Below, in pieces: positions 13,661 to 25,507 of a stretch of 64,000 nucleotides of DNA. This stretch comes from Tyto alba (Eukaryota; Chordata; Aves; Strigiformes; Tytonidae). A program made the position numbers and the translations under genes. The notes beneath the pieces are model-generated. The model saw nothing but the letters and a program-made list of their open reading frames with translations, ran no database searches and was not told the DNA's origin. The DNA lies in the NCBI RefSeq assembly GCF_018691265.1, contig NW_024881295.1:18399904-18463903 (forward strand), read 5' to 3'. Position 1 is the stretch's first letter. Each line of letters opens with the position of its first letter.

Positions 13661-16600
13661 GTGTGTTAGACTGAGCAATTTTCAACAGGGCTCTTTCTTT
13701 GCCCTCCCAACTCACCACCCTGTGGGCAGCTCCAAGAAGAAAGAAAACAAAGACACAGGCATAGAAATAACAGTAAGTTATTAACCAGAACTGTTATTGT
13801 GAAAGTTAACATCTCTCATCACCATTCCCCTTTTCCCAAGTATGATAGCAGACCACAGCTACAGCTGCCTCACCCTATGCAGATGCTCATACAGGAAAAA
13901 AATGATTACTTAATAGCATTCCTTACACTGGGATTCTTTAGCTCTTAGTCATTCCTTGATTTGACATAGAAATACTAGACTACACAACCCTGCTTGAATT
14001 AAGAGACTCAAACAACATCTGCTATCACATTAAAGCCAGAAAGAATCAACATATTTGCAAACACTAGTAAGACAAACCTATCTTGAAGAGTATCATCTTC
14101 GGACACCTAATTAATCCGTGAATAGCTGCTATCCCGATTTCCAGAGATAAATATTCTCCCTTAATAGATTCATAACAGTAGTCATTAGAGACAAAGGTTG
14201 ACAATCCCAAAAGGGATGCATTAGAGACACTGTAGTATCATTCTTCCTGGCTTGACGTTCTTGAAGTGTTTACAAGGCAAAACGTACAGCAGCATCCACC
14301 CTTCAAAGCTCTGTGACAGAGCGTATCAGTCATTTTACAAAGCACCTGGCAGCTTTTAAGCATTGTGAGTTATGACCAGACATTTCACCTTCCTATGATT
14401 ACACAAAATTTTAGGGGGTTCAGTATATTTGGTGTTTTGTTGGTTTTGTTTGGATTTTATTTGGTTCTTTTTTAAAATAAAATGTAAGAATTCTGCCCCA
14501 AATACTTGCTGCTATCTATTTTCAAATCGTTACACTGGAAGAATAAACTAAGTGAGAAAGCACAACATCTACATTACAAAAAGTCCCATTCTAGAAACTG
14601 TGCAACAGCACTTCATCTCTCCTACACCAGCCAGCATCACAGCCGAGGGAAAGTTGGTGTTAACAGACCTATTGTCTTGTTTTTAAGCATAAAATTGTTC
14701 TTAATTTTAAATTCTTGTCAGAATATTGCACAGCATAAAACAAACAAGAATACCAAGTGGGAATACTGATGGAAAAATAGTATCGTGTGAATAACTAACT
14801 AATCAGCAAAACCTCCCCTCCCTCAACAATGAAATGCCAAATATTTACTCAATTATATATTGCATTCTTTGCTCAAATACTTCATAGTTTGAATTTAAAA
14901 AATAAATCTCAATTCTCTCTCCTGAGCATCTCACGGGAGATCAGGGGTCCCAGCAGAAGGTATTTACACCATCTGTCTGGATTCATCTCAGCAGCAACCT
15001 GGAAAAAAACAAAGCAGGAGGGGCAAGCTCTGAAATCGGGGATTTGGACCCTCTAGGCCAGCGAGAACCTGGGCTCCAGAACCCGTCAGACATCTAAAGT
15101 CAGCATAAGCAATACCTAAGTGGACCACGACAGCAGGATCCTCTCCCAGCAGGCTTCAGCTGCAGCCCAAACGTCAGCCAGTCTAAAGCAGATTGCTTAG
15201 CCCATTTGATCAATATTTCATTGAGAAATTACCAGTTAAGTGAGTGCTCGGTTTCATTATTTCATTACAAAGAGCTCAGCCCTCTTGTCTTTCAGTCACA
15301 AGAGACCTGAAACACCTCCTACACCTGGGCAGCCCCATGTACGGAGCATCCACGCTGACACTCGCTTTTTCCTTGTAACTATAGTTACTGCTAATACAGG
15401 TGACATTGCATTACATCGCATGCCACCGCATGCCAATCAGTATGTAAGTGCAAATAGCTATGCATAGAAATGAGCATAGGTTTATATAGATGCTGAGGGG
15501 AAAATGCAAATTTATACAAATAATTTCATCCATGAAAAGCAGCAGTCACTACATAGCCATGACAGATGAGCTTTGTTTTTTTGTTTTTTTGTTTTTTTTT
15601 AATCCTGTTATTGTTTACACAGAATGGTGTTTCAGATTAAGCCCCCTTACCTTTCCACATGTCAGTCTTTAACATGACAGGAGAATACCAAGAAGGAGGT
15701 GGACAAAGGATTCTTCCATCTTTCATGCTGAGCAACCTACCACTCACACACCTTCAAAGCACGATTTGACTCCATTTGACATAAAGCTTGGTGATTTTTT
15801 TTTTTAATTGCTACTAGGTCCCAAAATTATTGCAATTTGATGAATAATATGACTGTAAAGCAAAGCCAAGTTCATACTCCAAGAGGGAAAAGAGGAGGGG
15901 AGAAAAGGAGCTCACTCTCCAGGACTGATATATTTAAACATTCTCTCTGAACATAAACCAAGAACTGCTGACATTTCTGTAAGAAATTGTGGAGGCTGTT
16001 ATCCAGTGAGAGAACAAGTTTTCTTTACAGATCCACCAAAACCAGACCCCTTGCCCCAATATCATTTTACTAAGAGTTAGTTTTTATGCTATCACTTGAA
16101 GCAGTTCACTGAGATCTAGCAAAGCCTTTCAAACCATCTCTCCACAGAGTATACATTATCAAGAGAATACTCTTTACATCTCCCTCTTTAAGCATCTGTT
16201 TGGATGTTTTGATGTTATTTTTCATGGATTGGATTGGTAGATGGAAGGGGGAGGAAGAAGCAAAATGTCACACTTTGAAGGAGCACGGCTTCACGCTTCC
16301 AGCCAGGCACCTTCTTCAAGCCTAGGACACCCTAACAAGAAAGCTCTCAGCTAAGAGATAATGATCAGACAGCTGGGTAAAACTATCTTTGACTCCAAGC
16401 AAGGAGCACAAATTGAGTTGTTTATATTTTCATACTGGTAATGCAACGGAAGCTTCTTCCAGCCATGCCAGTATCTGACACCTCAGCAGCCTATCACACA
16501 TTAGTCATCTCCCCAGTATGTGTCTTTTATTGTGATGACCCATCACTGTTTCTTCCCTAATTACTTCTGAGATTATCAATATGGCTAATGTGACCAAAAT

Positions 16601-17169
16601 ACCACAGTTAAGGCCTACTGTTTCCTGACCAAATTTGGTTTTCCTCAATGTAACTTTTCCTACCATACGTTATTTTTTGCTATTTTCTGGTCAAGAGGTA
16701 GATAATGAAAAAAAAAAAGTAATAATTGTAATTTATTTACACTCACGAGATTTATGTTGGTTCACATATTTTGACTGCTACTGTTCTCTGAATAAGTACA
16801 AGAGACGGCTGAACAAGCTACTTGTAATCTTCTTCCCACGTATGTAAGTGGTCCTACATGATCTCAAGCAGCACCAGCCAAACGCCACAGCGTTAACTGG
16901 ATCAAAGTACACACGCTGCTTAATTATTCTCCTTCATTCACATTTCTCATTGAGTCCAACCCTCACTGCAACAGATCAGCAACTGCAGCGGGGAGCAGCG
17001 TGCCAGCCACGTATCCAGCGTCAGCCCAGGCAGAGCCCTTTTTCGGGCTGTACATTTGCCAGCACCTTTCAGGGACAAGTTGGCACTAAAGACAACTTGA
17101 TTAGTCCGTGACACCCAGGTGAAAGAAGGCAGGAAAGAGAGCCCCGACACCACTGTCCTGCTGGCTTGC

Positions 17170-17690
17170 ATGCATCTCGGCCTCTCCTGAAGCAGCTCAT
17201 GTTGGAGGCATTCCTAGGGCGAGCTCCGCGCTGGCACGGGACAGCTGTGGGCAGGGCGTCAGGGCGCTGGCACAGCTCCTGCAGCGCTGGGAAATCGCCC
17301 CGGCGAGGGCAGAAAGGCTTCAGGAGCAAACAGCTGAGCTGAGAAATCAATAACTGGCAGCCCCTCGCGGCCCCGAGCACTTCTGACAGACGCACGGCTC
17401 CTCGCCCTCCCGTTTTCGGAGGGGCGGGTATCGCCTTCCCCCAGCGCCGCGAGGACGGCCGCGGAGGTGGGTGCTGGCACGGGGCCCTCTCTGCTGGCAC
17501 CCGGGGCCTTCGCCTTCAGCGCGGGCTCAAACCCACCGTCTCTGCCCACGCGGCCTGGTCCGGCACCGCCACGCTCCTCGCCACGGGCGCCCCTTTGCCC
17601 TTCAGTGCCCTTCGGCCGTCCCCAGCCGCCGCCCCGCCGAGCCGCCAGCACGGAGCCCGCGGCGACTTCGAGCTGATGCGCGGGAACAAG
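17170..17690. promoter_or_regulatory. CpG-rich patch inside DENND5B intron 1
   Basis: About 500 bases of sharply GC- and CpG-rich DNA stand out from the AT-rich intron. Many CG dinucleotides lie between about 17395 and 17665. Long open frames cross it on both strands (for example - strand 17259-17651), as expected of GC-rich sequence that has few stops. It could be an alternative promoter of DENND5B, the start of a non-coding transcript, an enhancer-type CpG island or an isolated GC-rich insertion. Nothing in the sequence decides between these. Confidence 0.5.
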
Positions 17691-17840
17691 ATTAGGGATG
17701 GATTTAGGTCGGTCTTATGAAAGGCAGCAGCTCAGCCGTCCTGCCTGCCAGCACGTTGATTACGGCTGCGGTTTACGCTATGCGAAGGAAGAAGGCTACC
17801 TACCGCAATATAAACAGACCAGCTACTAGGATTTTCACTG

Positions 17841-17859
17841 AAAAAAAAAAAAAAAAAAA
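17841..17859. repeat. Poly-A run of 19
   Basis: Simple A homopolymer in intron 1 of DENND5B. Confidence 0.9.
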
Positions 17860-20800
17860 CAAACCTTGCGGACACAGTCACACCTTCTTCTGTGTTACCG
17901 CAACAGCCGCTGGCAGCGAAACAGCCTCCAAAAGCGCAAGAGGGTTTAGTCTTTCTAAGTGGAAATTAAAACAGCAGCTTATCTGGCAGAAGAAGTACAA
18001 GAAATTCTCTTTGGTTTAGCATTAGTGGGTCAGTGCTATTGATAGGAATAATGATGTTTTTCCAACCCAGTCAATACCTTATTTTCAAAGGAATGCAGTA
18101 TAAAAAACTTAGATGACGGCAAATGTATAACAGAATAGTCACACAAGGGTTGGGGGAGCATTTAAATCCTGCGTCTCTCTGGCATATATAAAGATAGAGA
18201 GTTAAAGTGCTATTACTAAAGCAGAATAAGAATAATAATAATACGTCACAGACATTAGCAATCCCACAAATAGTCTGTTATCCAAGTAAGCAAGAGCGTT
18301 ACTCCTTATTAAAGGTTATTGTAACTGAAGATGATACTTGTCAATAATATTGACAGTTCTTTATAAAAAGCACTGTTTTCTTTGGCTGCAGAAATCCTTC
18401 TACAGGAGCTAAGTCTTTAATGTATAATTCAGACATCTATTGTTAAAAAAAAAAATCTCTATGGTGTTACAATGGAATTCTGGTTCTCCCCAGTACTAAA
18501 AAAAAATAAATAATTAAAATATATATATATTTAAGAATAAACTATTACAGCAACTATCTGTGCCAACACCTTTAAAGATGTACAAGATAACAGTAACATT
18601 ATTTCTATCTCAGCATTGAGTCAAGGCTATGCAGAAGCAGGGATTATCTCCATACTCCCTTTAACTATAAATGCAACAATTTACTTATGCAGACTAAGAT
18701 CAAAAGATTTTATTTCACATGAACAAAATATTAACCCATCTTAGATTTTTATCAAATTGGTTTCCTAAATGTATACCCAGTGTTTCCTTGTTTATTATGA
18801 CAATTTTAAAAAAACCCAACAGTTACTTCAATAAGCCAGCTACTGCATCCAGTCCCTCATCCATGAGACTTGCTTATTCCAGCCATAAAGTTGGAAGATT
18901 TAATGCTGGATTTGAGCATCGCTTCTTAAGGGGGGCATGAGAAATGCTTGAGTCTCATCCCTCCCCACAAGCCCTATAACGATCACAAATCCTAAGTCAT
19001 CTACTACAACCGCTTCTGAGAAGCAAGTTAAGTTTTGTTAAATTGTACAGTATAAGCCATCTTCTCCTCTACCCGTACCACTCTTGTCCACATCCAGGTT
19101 ACTTAATCTGGACAATCCCTCCAAAAATGATTTGTGCAATTCTGGACTGTACTTAAAACTGAAAAGCAAAACTCCTGTAGCCCGCTTTTCATTCGTGGCA
19201 ACTAAGCCATCAAACAGGAACCGCGACCATTTAGATATTCCCTGGTCAAGGGAAATTTCTTAGTATATTTCCAATAAACTAGGAAAAAAACCAATTACTT
19301 ATTTTCAGAAAAGCCATGTGCACAAGAAGCTGTATTGCTGTAGTAACGCCACCAAGTTTTCTGGCACTGCAGGGTGACTTGGCACAAAGGAAGCGCGATG
19401 GAGAACCGTGCGGGCTGCGGCGAGACCTGCAAGGCGTAAGCACGCAGGTGCCAAGCACACACAAGGACGAAAAAGTCTTTTAGCTTTCTAAAAATAAAAG
19501 CCTGCTAGATAAGAAGCACGGTTAGCCGGACTGCAACATGCCCTGTTTGGCTTTCAGCTTTATGAAGTGAAGTAATATTTCATTGGGGCGGGGGGGAACT
19601 AATTACCGATATCTGGATATTTATAAGGAAACAGCATGAGGTAGAAGTAGTGTTTTTTTTCCCCAAGATACTCAACGTTTCCAATGAGCATGACCAGTAA
19701 GCACTCTCAGCTTTGCCAGTCATAAAGAAAAATTTTATAAAATAAAAAATATTTTAAAAAAAAAATGATCTTAAAAGTAATGAAGCTCTCTACAGCTTTA
19801 AAGTACACATTGAACCGAAACAATAAGATAGTGAATCTGTATGCAATGACTAAAACTAGACAGCACAAAATACGTTGCCAGACAAGATACAACAACTAGA
19901 GCGACTCCTCACTATAAGCATAGTCTTGAAATAATATCGTACGATTTATGTGTGGAAAAAAGCTATAAAAGGTTTCATTTCACACAGCAAGAAGGTGACC
20001 ACAACTCCACCAATATTCCTGTTCTGAGACGCAGAAGGCACCATCCAACAGGGTCCTTCAGGCCCCAGTTCTCGTGCTGGCTTACCACTGTCCTCTCTCC
20101 CTCCAAGCCATTCCAGCAACAGCATCCTCAGTGGAGCACAGACCAGTCCTTCCACTTGGGAACAAAATACTCATCCCTAATTCTCTCTCTACTTTCCTCC
20201 AGAGCACTAAATTATTTCGCCAATAAAAGATATTTAATTTTCTTTTTATTGGAGTCACGTGTATTCTGGATTTTTCTAAATTGTAGCCTGTGACACTCTG
20301 TAACAAGTTACCACAAAATTTAATATGGTCTCAAAGCAAAATGTAAAAGCCACTAAGGCCGGAAAAATCTTGTGACTTGCACATACACTTATTAAGTTCA
20401 TATAGTATGACAAAATATGTAATAGAAAGAATTTAATGAACAATTAGGTCTTTTTGTTTAAGGCAATGTTAAATATTTACTATAACAAGTTCATTTAAGC
20501 ACATGCAATTTCAAGGCTGATAGTCTCTAAATGGCATTACCTGAAAGAAGTAGGCATGAAGACGAAAGCGAACTGAAACGTATTTTCCATCAGCCCTGAA
20601 CATGAGAGAGAAGCTCCCTTCATCCTATTTTAGTGGAGTTCAACAGGGCACAGAAACCAGTACTGAAATTGTCATGCTTGTCACGATATTTCACATCAAA
20701 TACCATGCTTTTCTTTTCTGACCTCTCCAACTGTTAAGCGCCAAGAAATCCTTAGATAGTTTCCTTTCCTCCCTCAAGTCCCTAGAAAGATATTTTATTT

Positions 20801-21334
20801 TTTCCGTCCTTGACCAAGAGCTTTGTGATAGTGTCACAAGTGTTTTGACAGCCTTAGATTCCATACACAATTTTGCTGCGTGCCTGGATATGCTATCAAG
20901 TTGAGCAATAGGTAAACAGCTTTTTACTTTTCAAAATTCACTTAAAAACCCAAAAGGAATACATTTGAAAAGCCAGCTGTGGAGCAATTTCCTATTAAGA
21001 AAAAAAAAAATAAAAATAAAATCTGTGTCAGAATATAGTATACAAGCAAAAGAAAAAAAAAAATCTAAGAAAAAAAGAACCATTTGCATGGTGGAAAATT
21101 CTCATGTACCAAATTTATTTTAAGCACTGAGCATCCACAGGAACCAGAACTATAAAGCAAGCCATTCTTCCCTGAAAACACGTCAAGACCTTATACAACT
21201 TTAAAACCTTGATTTTATTTCATTTTGTGAACAGACCTAACAGCCCTACAATAAGAATAAGAAAGGCAGATCTTCACCCTGCCTCTAAGAGCATCATCAA
21301 AACATTTCACCTGGTGCATGATGCAGTGGATGAG

Positions 21335-21449
21335 GGTTTTTTGGTGTGTAGTTTGGTTGGGTTTTTTTGTTGTTGTTTTTTTTTGTTTTGTTTTGTTTTG
21401 GTTTTTTGGGTTGGTTTTTTTTTTTTGGTTCGTTGGTTGGTTGGTTTTT
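21335..21449. repeat. T/G low-complexity tract, (TTTTG)n and (GGTT)n
   Basis: About 115 bases composed almost only of T and G on the + strand, with TTTTG and GGTT units. On the - strand it is C/A-rich. Transcription of DENND5B would give an (AAAAC)-rich RNA segment. Confidence 0.9.
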
Positions 21450-22119
21450 ACTGCAGAGGGTTTGCATGCAAGGAGATTTAGGGCTTAAGCCATCAGGCAA
21501 GGAAAGCCTTCACATGGGGGTGGGTCCTGGGGCGTCCCTGGTGAAGAGAAGGAGGTCGGGCAGCTCCAGATGACGCCAGAGCTGACACACTGGCGGCTCC
21601 TTAGCACCCCACGAACCCTGGTGAGGTGTCTCTGCCTCAGCTGGAAACTGAAAATCCTTCGAGGATTTTGTAACTTCTGCTTCTCCGTTCACCGGCGAGG
21701 CCCCGGGGTGGCAGAATTGCTCCTCTGGGCTCCTCTGCTCAGCCCAAGAGCAGCTCCAGTCAGTCGGGCCTGGCTTGAGCCAGGCGCTTTCTGATCGCTA
21801 AGGGACTCACGGGTTTGGAGATCAGCAGGTTTTTGATTACTTTTTTGCTAAATTGGGGATGAACTGTGCAGTGGCTCAAGTCACAGCAACTTTTCATTGA
21901 TGCCATAACTTACCTCAACGAGCTCTTTCAGCTTTCCATCCTGCTATCCTCGTGCTATCACAGCTGCATAATTCAGTACTGAAAGAACAGAGTCATTTCT
22001 TTCTACAAAATGTTCTAAAAGCATTTTTAGAAACAAATAGCCTTCATTTGTGGGTTTCCTGTGATACTACAGACGTTCCGTTGCCCCAAACATCTTTCTC
22101 CCCACCTATTCTGGTAATG

Positions 22120-22340
22120 AATTCAGTTCTAGTAGCTCGGTTTTTGAAACCTGTAACACAGATTTCTAGATGGGATCTCACCACTGCCAGCCTCGTGGCA
22201 ATAATACTCCTCAAGCCTTAACAGAAACATTTTCTCAGCCACATCTAAAACTAGAGTTAATTTTTCCACTGCTGCATTATATTTGTGGCTCACAGCACTC
22301 CCTGTTCCTCCCTAACATTTCCAACTGCTGAGCTCCCAGC
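22120..22340 (-). repeat. Possible degenerate CR1/L3-like LINE fragment
   Basis: The stretch around 22167-22215 (GGGATCTCACCACTGCCAG and what follows) and around 22265-22300 resembles, very loosely, the antisense of old CR1/L3 3' regions common in amniotes. Divergence is high and no boundaries are visible. Confidence 0.25.
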
Positions 22341-22581
22341 TGATAGCAGAAAGCTCTTGTCACGAGTCCCTAAAAATATAACATTGCTCAGTGGCAGTAT
22401 TAAGTCCCATCATATTTCTGTTACTCTACTTCTTCCTCTATCATATCCCAACCCTCCTAGGTATTGTGAATGCCTCCCAAATCAGCACTAACACAATTTT
22501 TTGTATGCTCAAACTGTACTGCTGGACCTTGCTTAGTTTAAACCAGTTACAGACATTTCTACTTGCTATTTCCTATTTGGT

Positions 22582-22611
22582 GGGGTGGGTGGGTGTGTGG
22601 GGGTGTGTGTG
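22582..22611 (+). repeat. G-rich tract matching a G-quadruplex pattern
   Basis: Four runs of at least three G occur with loops T, T and TGTGT (22582-22603), followed by a short (GT)n. It lies on the strand opposite to DENND5B transcription. Confidence 0.85.
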
Positions 22612-23379
22612 AGAAAATAAAGAAGCCCCACTTACTTTAAAAACAACTACTTGTGGTAATTTCTCTTTGAAATTTTTCACGGTTGCTTTCTATTTTACAA
22701 ATGGGAATATCCTAGATGTGCCAGAATGTCTTTCTTTCACTGAAAAATGAAGAGGGAGACTTCCTTCAGCTTTGAAATCTGGTTAGCATGGCTGGAGCAG
22801 TTCAGCTAAACCTACGGAATGACTGTAAAAGATGAGCCCTGCAGCCGAGCCACAACGCTGCACCAGCCCAGCGCGCCCAGGCTGCCCTTGAGCAGCGGCG
22901 GCCGAGAACACACCTGCACATCTCCCTGGAAAACTGAGCAGAAACGGGCAAAAGACAAGTTTTAGTCTGGGTACTCATCAGGGGAGCACAGCCTGCCAGC
23001 CAACACTGCTTTAAAAATAGTTTCTTTTCAGATAGAAGAGTTAGAGATGACTCAAAGTTTAAGTAGCTGAAACCCCAATAGGTCACATTATGTAAATCAA
23101 ACCCTGTCCGCCGTCAGCTGGGAGATGGCTCATGAGCCAGGAGTTTTCTGCTAAAACCAGCAAAACCAAAAACATACGATTGCGGTCACTAGTACGTGTG
23201 AAAAAGCAAACAGAGATTTAAAGCACATCTGGCTAATGTTTCAGCTTGGAGATCCCAGGGCTACCTCCAGTGTGTGCTCAACGCGGAGGGAAAAGATTCG
23301 GGCACCCCGCGTTCAGATAAAGCTCCTTAGAACAGCAGGTTCCCATCCACCGCTTTTACAGGTGACAGAAGCACGAACT

Positions 23380-23650
23380 TCACCCGGGGTACGTTGATCA
23401 GCGGTGTGGCTCATCGAGCCCTTCCCTTGCACAACCAGAAGGCGAAGGCGCTCCCTGACGCGACCCGCGGCAGAGACCTCGCCAGGGCCCCGCCACGGGG
23501 CCGAGGTGCCCGCCGTGACGGCCCAGCTCCCGCACAGCTCCCTCGGCTGCGCGCAGGAACGGGCCCGGCGGACGCGCCCCGGCGCCTTCCAACCCATCGC
23601 TCGCTGGGGAAACGTTCAGCTTCCACGCACCTAAGCCCCGACGCTAAGCC
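23380..23650. promoter_or_regulatory. Small CpG-rich patch about 0.8 kb downstream of DENND5B exon 1
   Basis: A short CpG-dense block (densest about 23440-23600) is separated from the main DENND5B island by about 400 bases of ordinary sequence. It may be an intronic extension of the promoter region. No splice-bounded coding exon is recognisable in it. Confidence 0.4.
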
Positions 23651-24092
23651 TACAGCCCGTCTAGTTTTAGGTGCTAAACCTGACTTAAACATTTCCTTTT
23701 ATTTCAACGCAAGGGACGTTTAGGAAGGAATACTGCCTTTTCCCCCGACATCATCGGCTCACAAGCCCCCCCCAAGAGAAACATTTTAGAAAATGTGTTA
23801 GAACCCATAGTCGTAATTTTGTTCTTTGATTCTGTGACATTTTTGGGGGTAGAGGGGGAAGAAAGGATGCAGGAAGCCTATTTCTGAATAGGCATAAGAT
23901 GTGAATAAAGCAGCATAATCAAAGATGCGATCCCATTAATTTATTCAGTTCTTCTCAGATCCCTCCCCCCCACCCCTTTTCAGTGCAAATTGGGAAGAAA
24001 ACACCTCTGCCCCGGCACAAAGCTCGGTCACTCGGCTGCCTTCAGCTCCGTTAAACCTCGGTACCCTTCTCCCGCCAGCCGCACCCCCCCTG

Positions 24093-24107
24093 CCCCCCCC
24101 CCCCCCC
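24093..24107. repeat. Poly-C run of 15
   Basis: C homopolymer within the DENND5B CpG island, in intron 1. Confidence 0.9.
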
Positions 24108-24341
24108 GCCGAGCCCGGCGGCGGGCTGCCTTTCCCCTTCCACCATTAGGGACCAGGGCCAACGGCGGGTCGGCGGAGCCCGGCCTGCGGGGGAGGGCTC
24201 AAGCCCGGCGGACAATCGCCCCTCCGGGGGATGCTCCGCCAGCCCCAGCGGGTGCTTTATCCTTCAGAGTTCCCCCCCCCCCCGCCAACCTGGAGCAGAC
24301 ATTTTGAAGCAGCGGATCCCCCCCAGCCCCGCCGCAGCGGT

Positions 24342-24385
24342 GGGGGGGGGGTGGGTGTGTGGGGGGGTGCTGGGGGGGGGGGGGG
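24342..24385 (+). repeat. G-run cluster just inside DENND5B intron 1
   Basis: Several G runs of 3 to 14 begin only about 20 bases downstream of the exon 1 donor. They lie on the template strand of DENND5B, so the transcript carries C runs here. Confidence 0.85.
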
Positions 24386-24407
24386 AGGCCTCCCCGCCGC
24401 CGCTCAC

Positions 24408-24519
24408 CTGCCAGCTCGTCGGGCTCCAGCCCGCTCTCCGCGTCGATGCCGCACAGCACGAAATAGTGGGCGAAGCGGCAAGGCGCCGCGCCGGGCCCGG
24501 GGGCGCCGCTCCCGCTCAT
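24408..24519 (-). CDS. DENND5B: DENND5B first coding exon (partial gene)
   Basis: This exon encodes the amino terminus of DENN domain-containing protein 5B, a large cytoplasmic/membrane-associated protein with DENN, RUN and PLAT domains. The family acts on Rab GTPases in vesicle trafficking. Reading the - strand from the ATG at 24519-24517 gives 37 codons: [10 protein letters not shown], then a short Ala/Pro linker, then [20 protein letters not shown] and ELA. That second block is the conserved start of the upstream DENN region in vertebrate DENND5B. The exon ends in phase 1 at a clean donor (GGCAG|GTGAG, exon end 24408). The start was chosen by homology; an in-frame ATG at 24693 would add 58 low-complexity residues and is probably 5' UTR. 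The context of the chosen ATG is good (G at -3). The rest of the gene lies left of position 1. Confidence 0.9.
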
Positions 24520-24890
24520 CCCACCGGCGGCGGCGGCGGCGGCGGCGGGTCCCTGCGGCAGCGCGGCTCTGCGCGGGGGCGCGCCCGCCGGCCGGTCACG
24601 GCGCGCCGCCCCCCATCCCCGGCGGGGGCGCGCAGGCCGGCACCCAGCGGCGGCACCGGGCGGCGGCGGCGGCTCCGGCGGGCGGGCGGGCACCGAGCGG
24701 CCCCGCCGTCAGCTGAGCGGGGCGGGGGCAGCTGCCGGCCCGCCCCCGCGGGGCATTTAAACCTTGCGCGGCCGCGGCGGCGCCTCCCCCGCACCCCGTT
24801 CCGCTCCCCTCCCCCGCCCCCCAACCCCCCCCCCTTCCCGTTCCGCGGCCTTTTAGCGGGACATTTCCCGCCCTTAGCGGCGTTTTGGGG
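24520..24890 (-). promoter_or_regulatory. DENND5B: DENND5B promoter and 5' UTR, CpG island
   Basis: Extremely GC- and CpG-rich sequence lies directly upstream of the DENND5B start codon. It contains GC boxes (for example around 24737-24750), GGC/GCC triplet tracts (24526-24548 and 24659-24690) and a palindromic TTTAAA at 24756-24761. The latter could act as a weak TATA element with initiation about 30 bases further along the - strand. The exact start site cannot be read from sequence. The whole island runs from about 24040 to 24890, so it also covers exon 1 and the start of intron 1. Confidence 0.75.
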
Positions 24891-24901
24891 GTGCGGGAGA
24901 G

Positions 24902-25507
24902 CCCCGGGCAGCTTTGCCACACGTTTGCTTTTGTGTTTAGTTTATTTATTTATTTATATATTTGCTTTTGTGTTTATTTTTATTTATTTATTTATTTATT
25001 TATTTTGCCCCGGGCAGCTTTGCCACACGTTTGCTTTTGTGCTTATTTTATTTATTTATTTATCTATCCATTTATCTATTTACTTACTTATTTATTTATT
25101 TGTTTTTGTGTTTATTTTTATTTATTTATTTATTTGCTTATTTATTTATTTATTTTGCCCCGGGCAGCTTTGCCACACGTTTGCTTTTGTGTTTATTTTA
25201 TTTATTTATCTATCTATCTATCTATTTATCTATTTATTTATTTTATTTATTTATTTATCTCTCTATTTATCTGTTTATTTATTTATTTATTTTGCCCCGG
25301 GCAGCTTTGCCACACGTTCGCTTTTGTGCTTATTTTATTTATTTATTTATCTATTTATTTATTTATTTATTTGCTTTTGTGTTTGTATTTATTTATTTAT
25401 TTATTTGATTATTTATTTATTTATTTTGCCCCGGGCAGCTTTGCCACACGTTTGCTTTTGTGTTTGTTATTTATTTATTTATTTATTGTTTGTTTGTTTA
25501 TTTTGTC
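24902..25507. repeat. Five-copy minisatellite at the edge of the DENND5B promoter
   Basis: A core of about 30 bases beginning CCCCGGGCAGCTTTGCCACA and continuing CGTTTGCTTTTGTG occurs at 24902, 25008, 25158, 25295 and 25429. The spacings are 106, 150, 137 and 134 bases. Each core is followed by a (TTTA)n tract with occasional CTAT, TTGC or TTTG variants. The first core lies at the outer edge of the DENND5B CpG island, so the array probably grew from local sequence. The tracts carry few stops, which creates long artificial FIYL-rich open frames. Confidence 0.95.

Larger units (their letters stand above)
1..24407 (-). other. DENND5B: DENND5B intron 1 (inferred), 5' part
   Basis: The donor at 24407/24406 opens this intron and no following DENND5B exon is visible. 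The expected next segment (family residues after DELAGEN..., with the KVLAHYP and NIEWNPF blocks) is not encoded anywhere to the left on the - strand that I could find. The intron therefore spans at least 24.4 kb. The sequence is AT-rich unique DNA with microsatellites, poly-A/T/C/G runs and two CpG-rich patches annotated separately. None of the many short open frames (up to about 160 codons) resembles a known protein or shows exon-like borders with conservation I recognise. Confidence 0.65.

Noticed and set aside
17259..17651. 130-codon - strand frame in the intronic CpG patch
   Set aside because: Low-complexity Arg/Gly/Pro composition with no recognisable domain and overlapping frames on the other strand.
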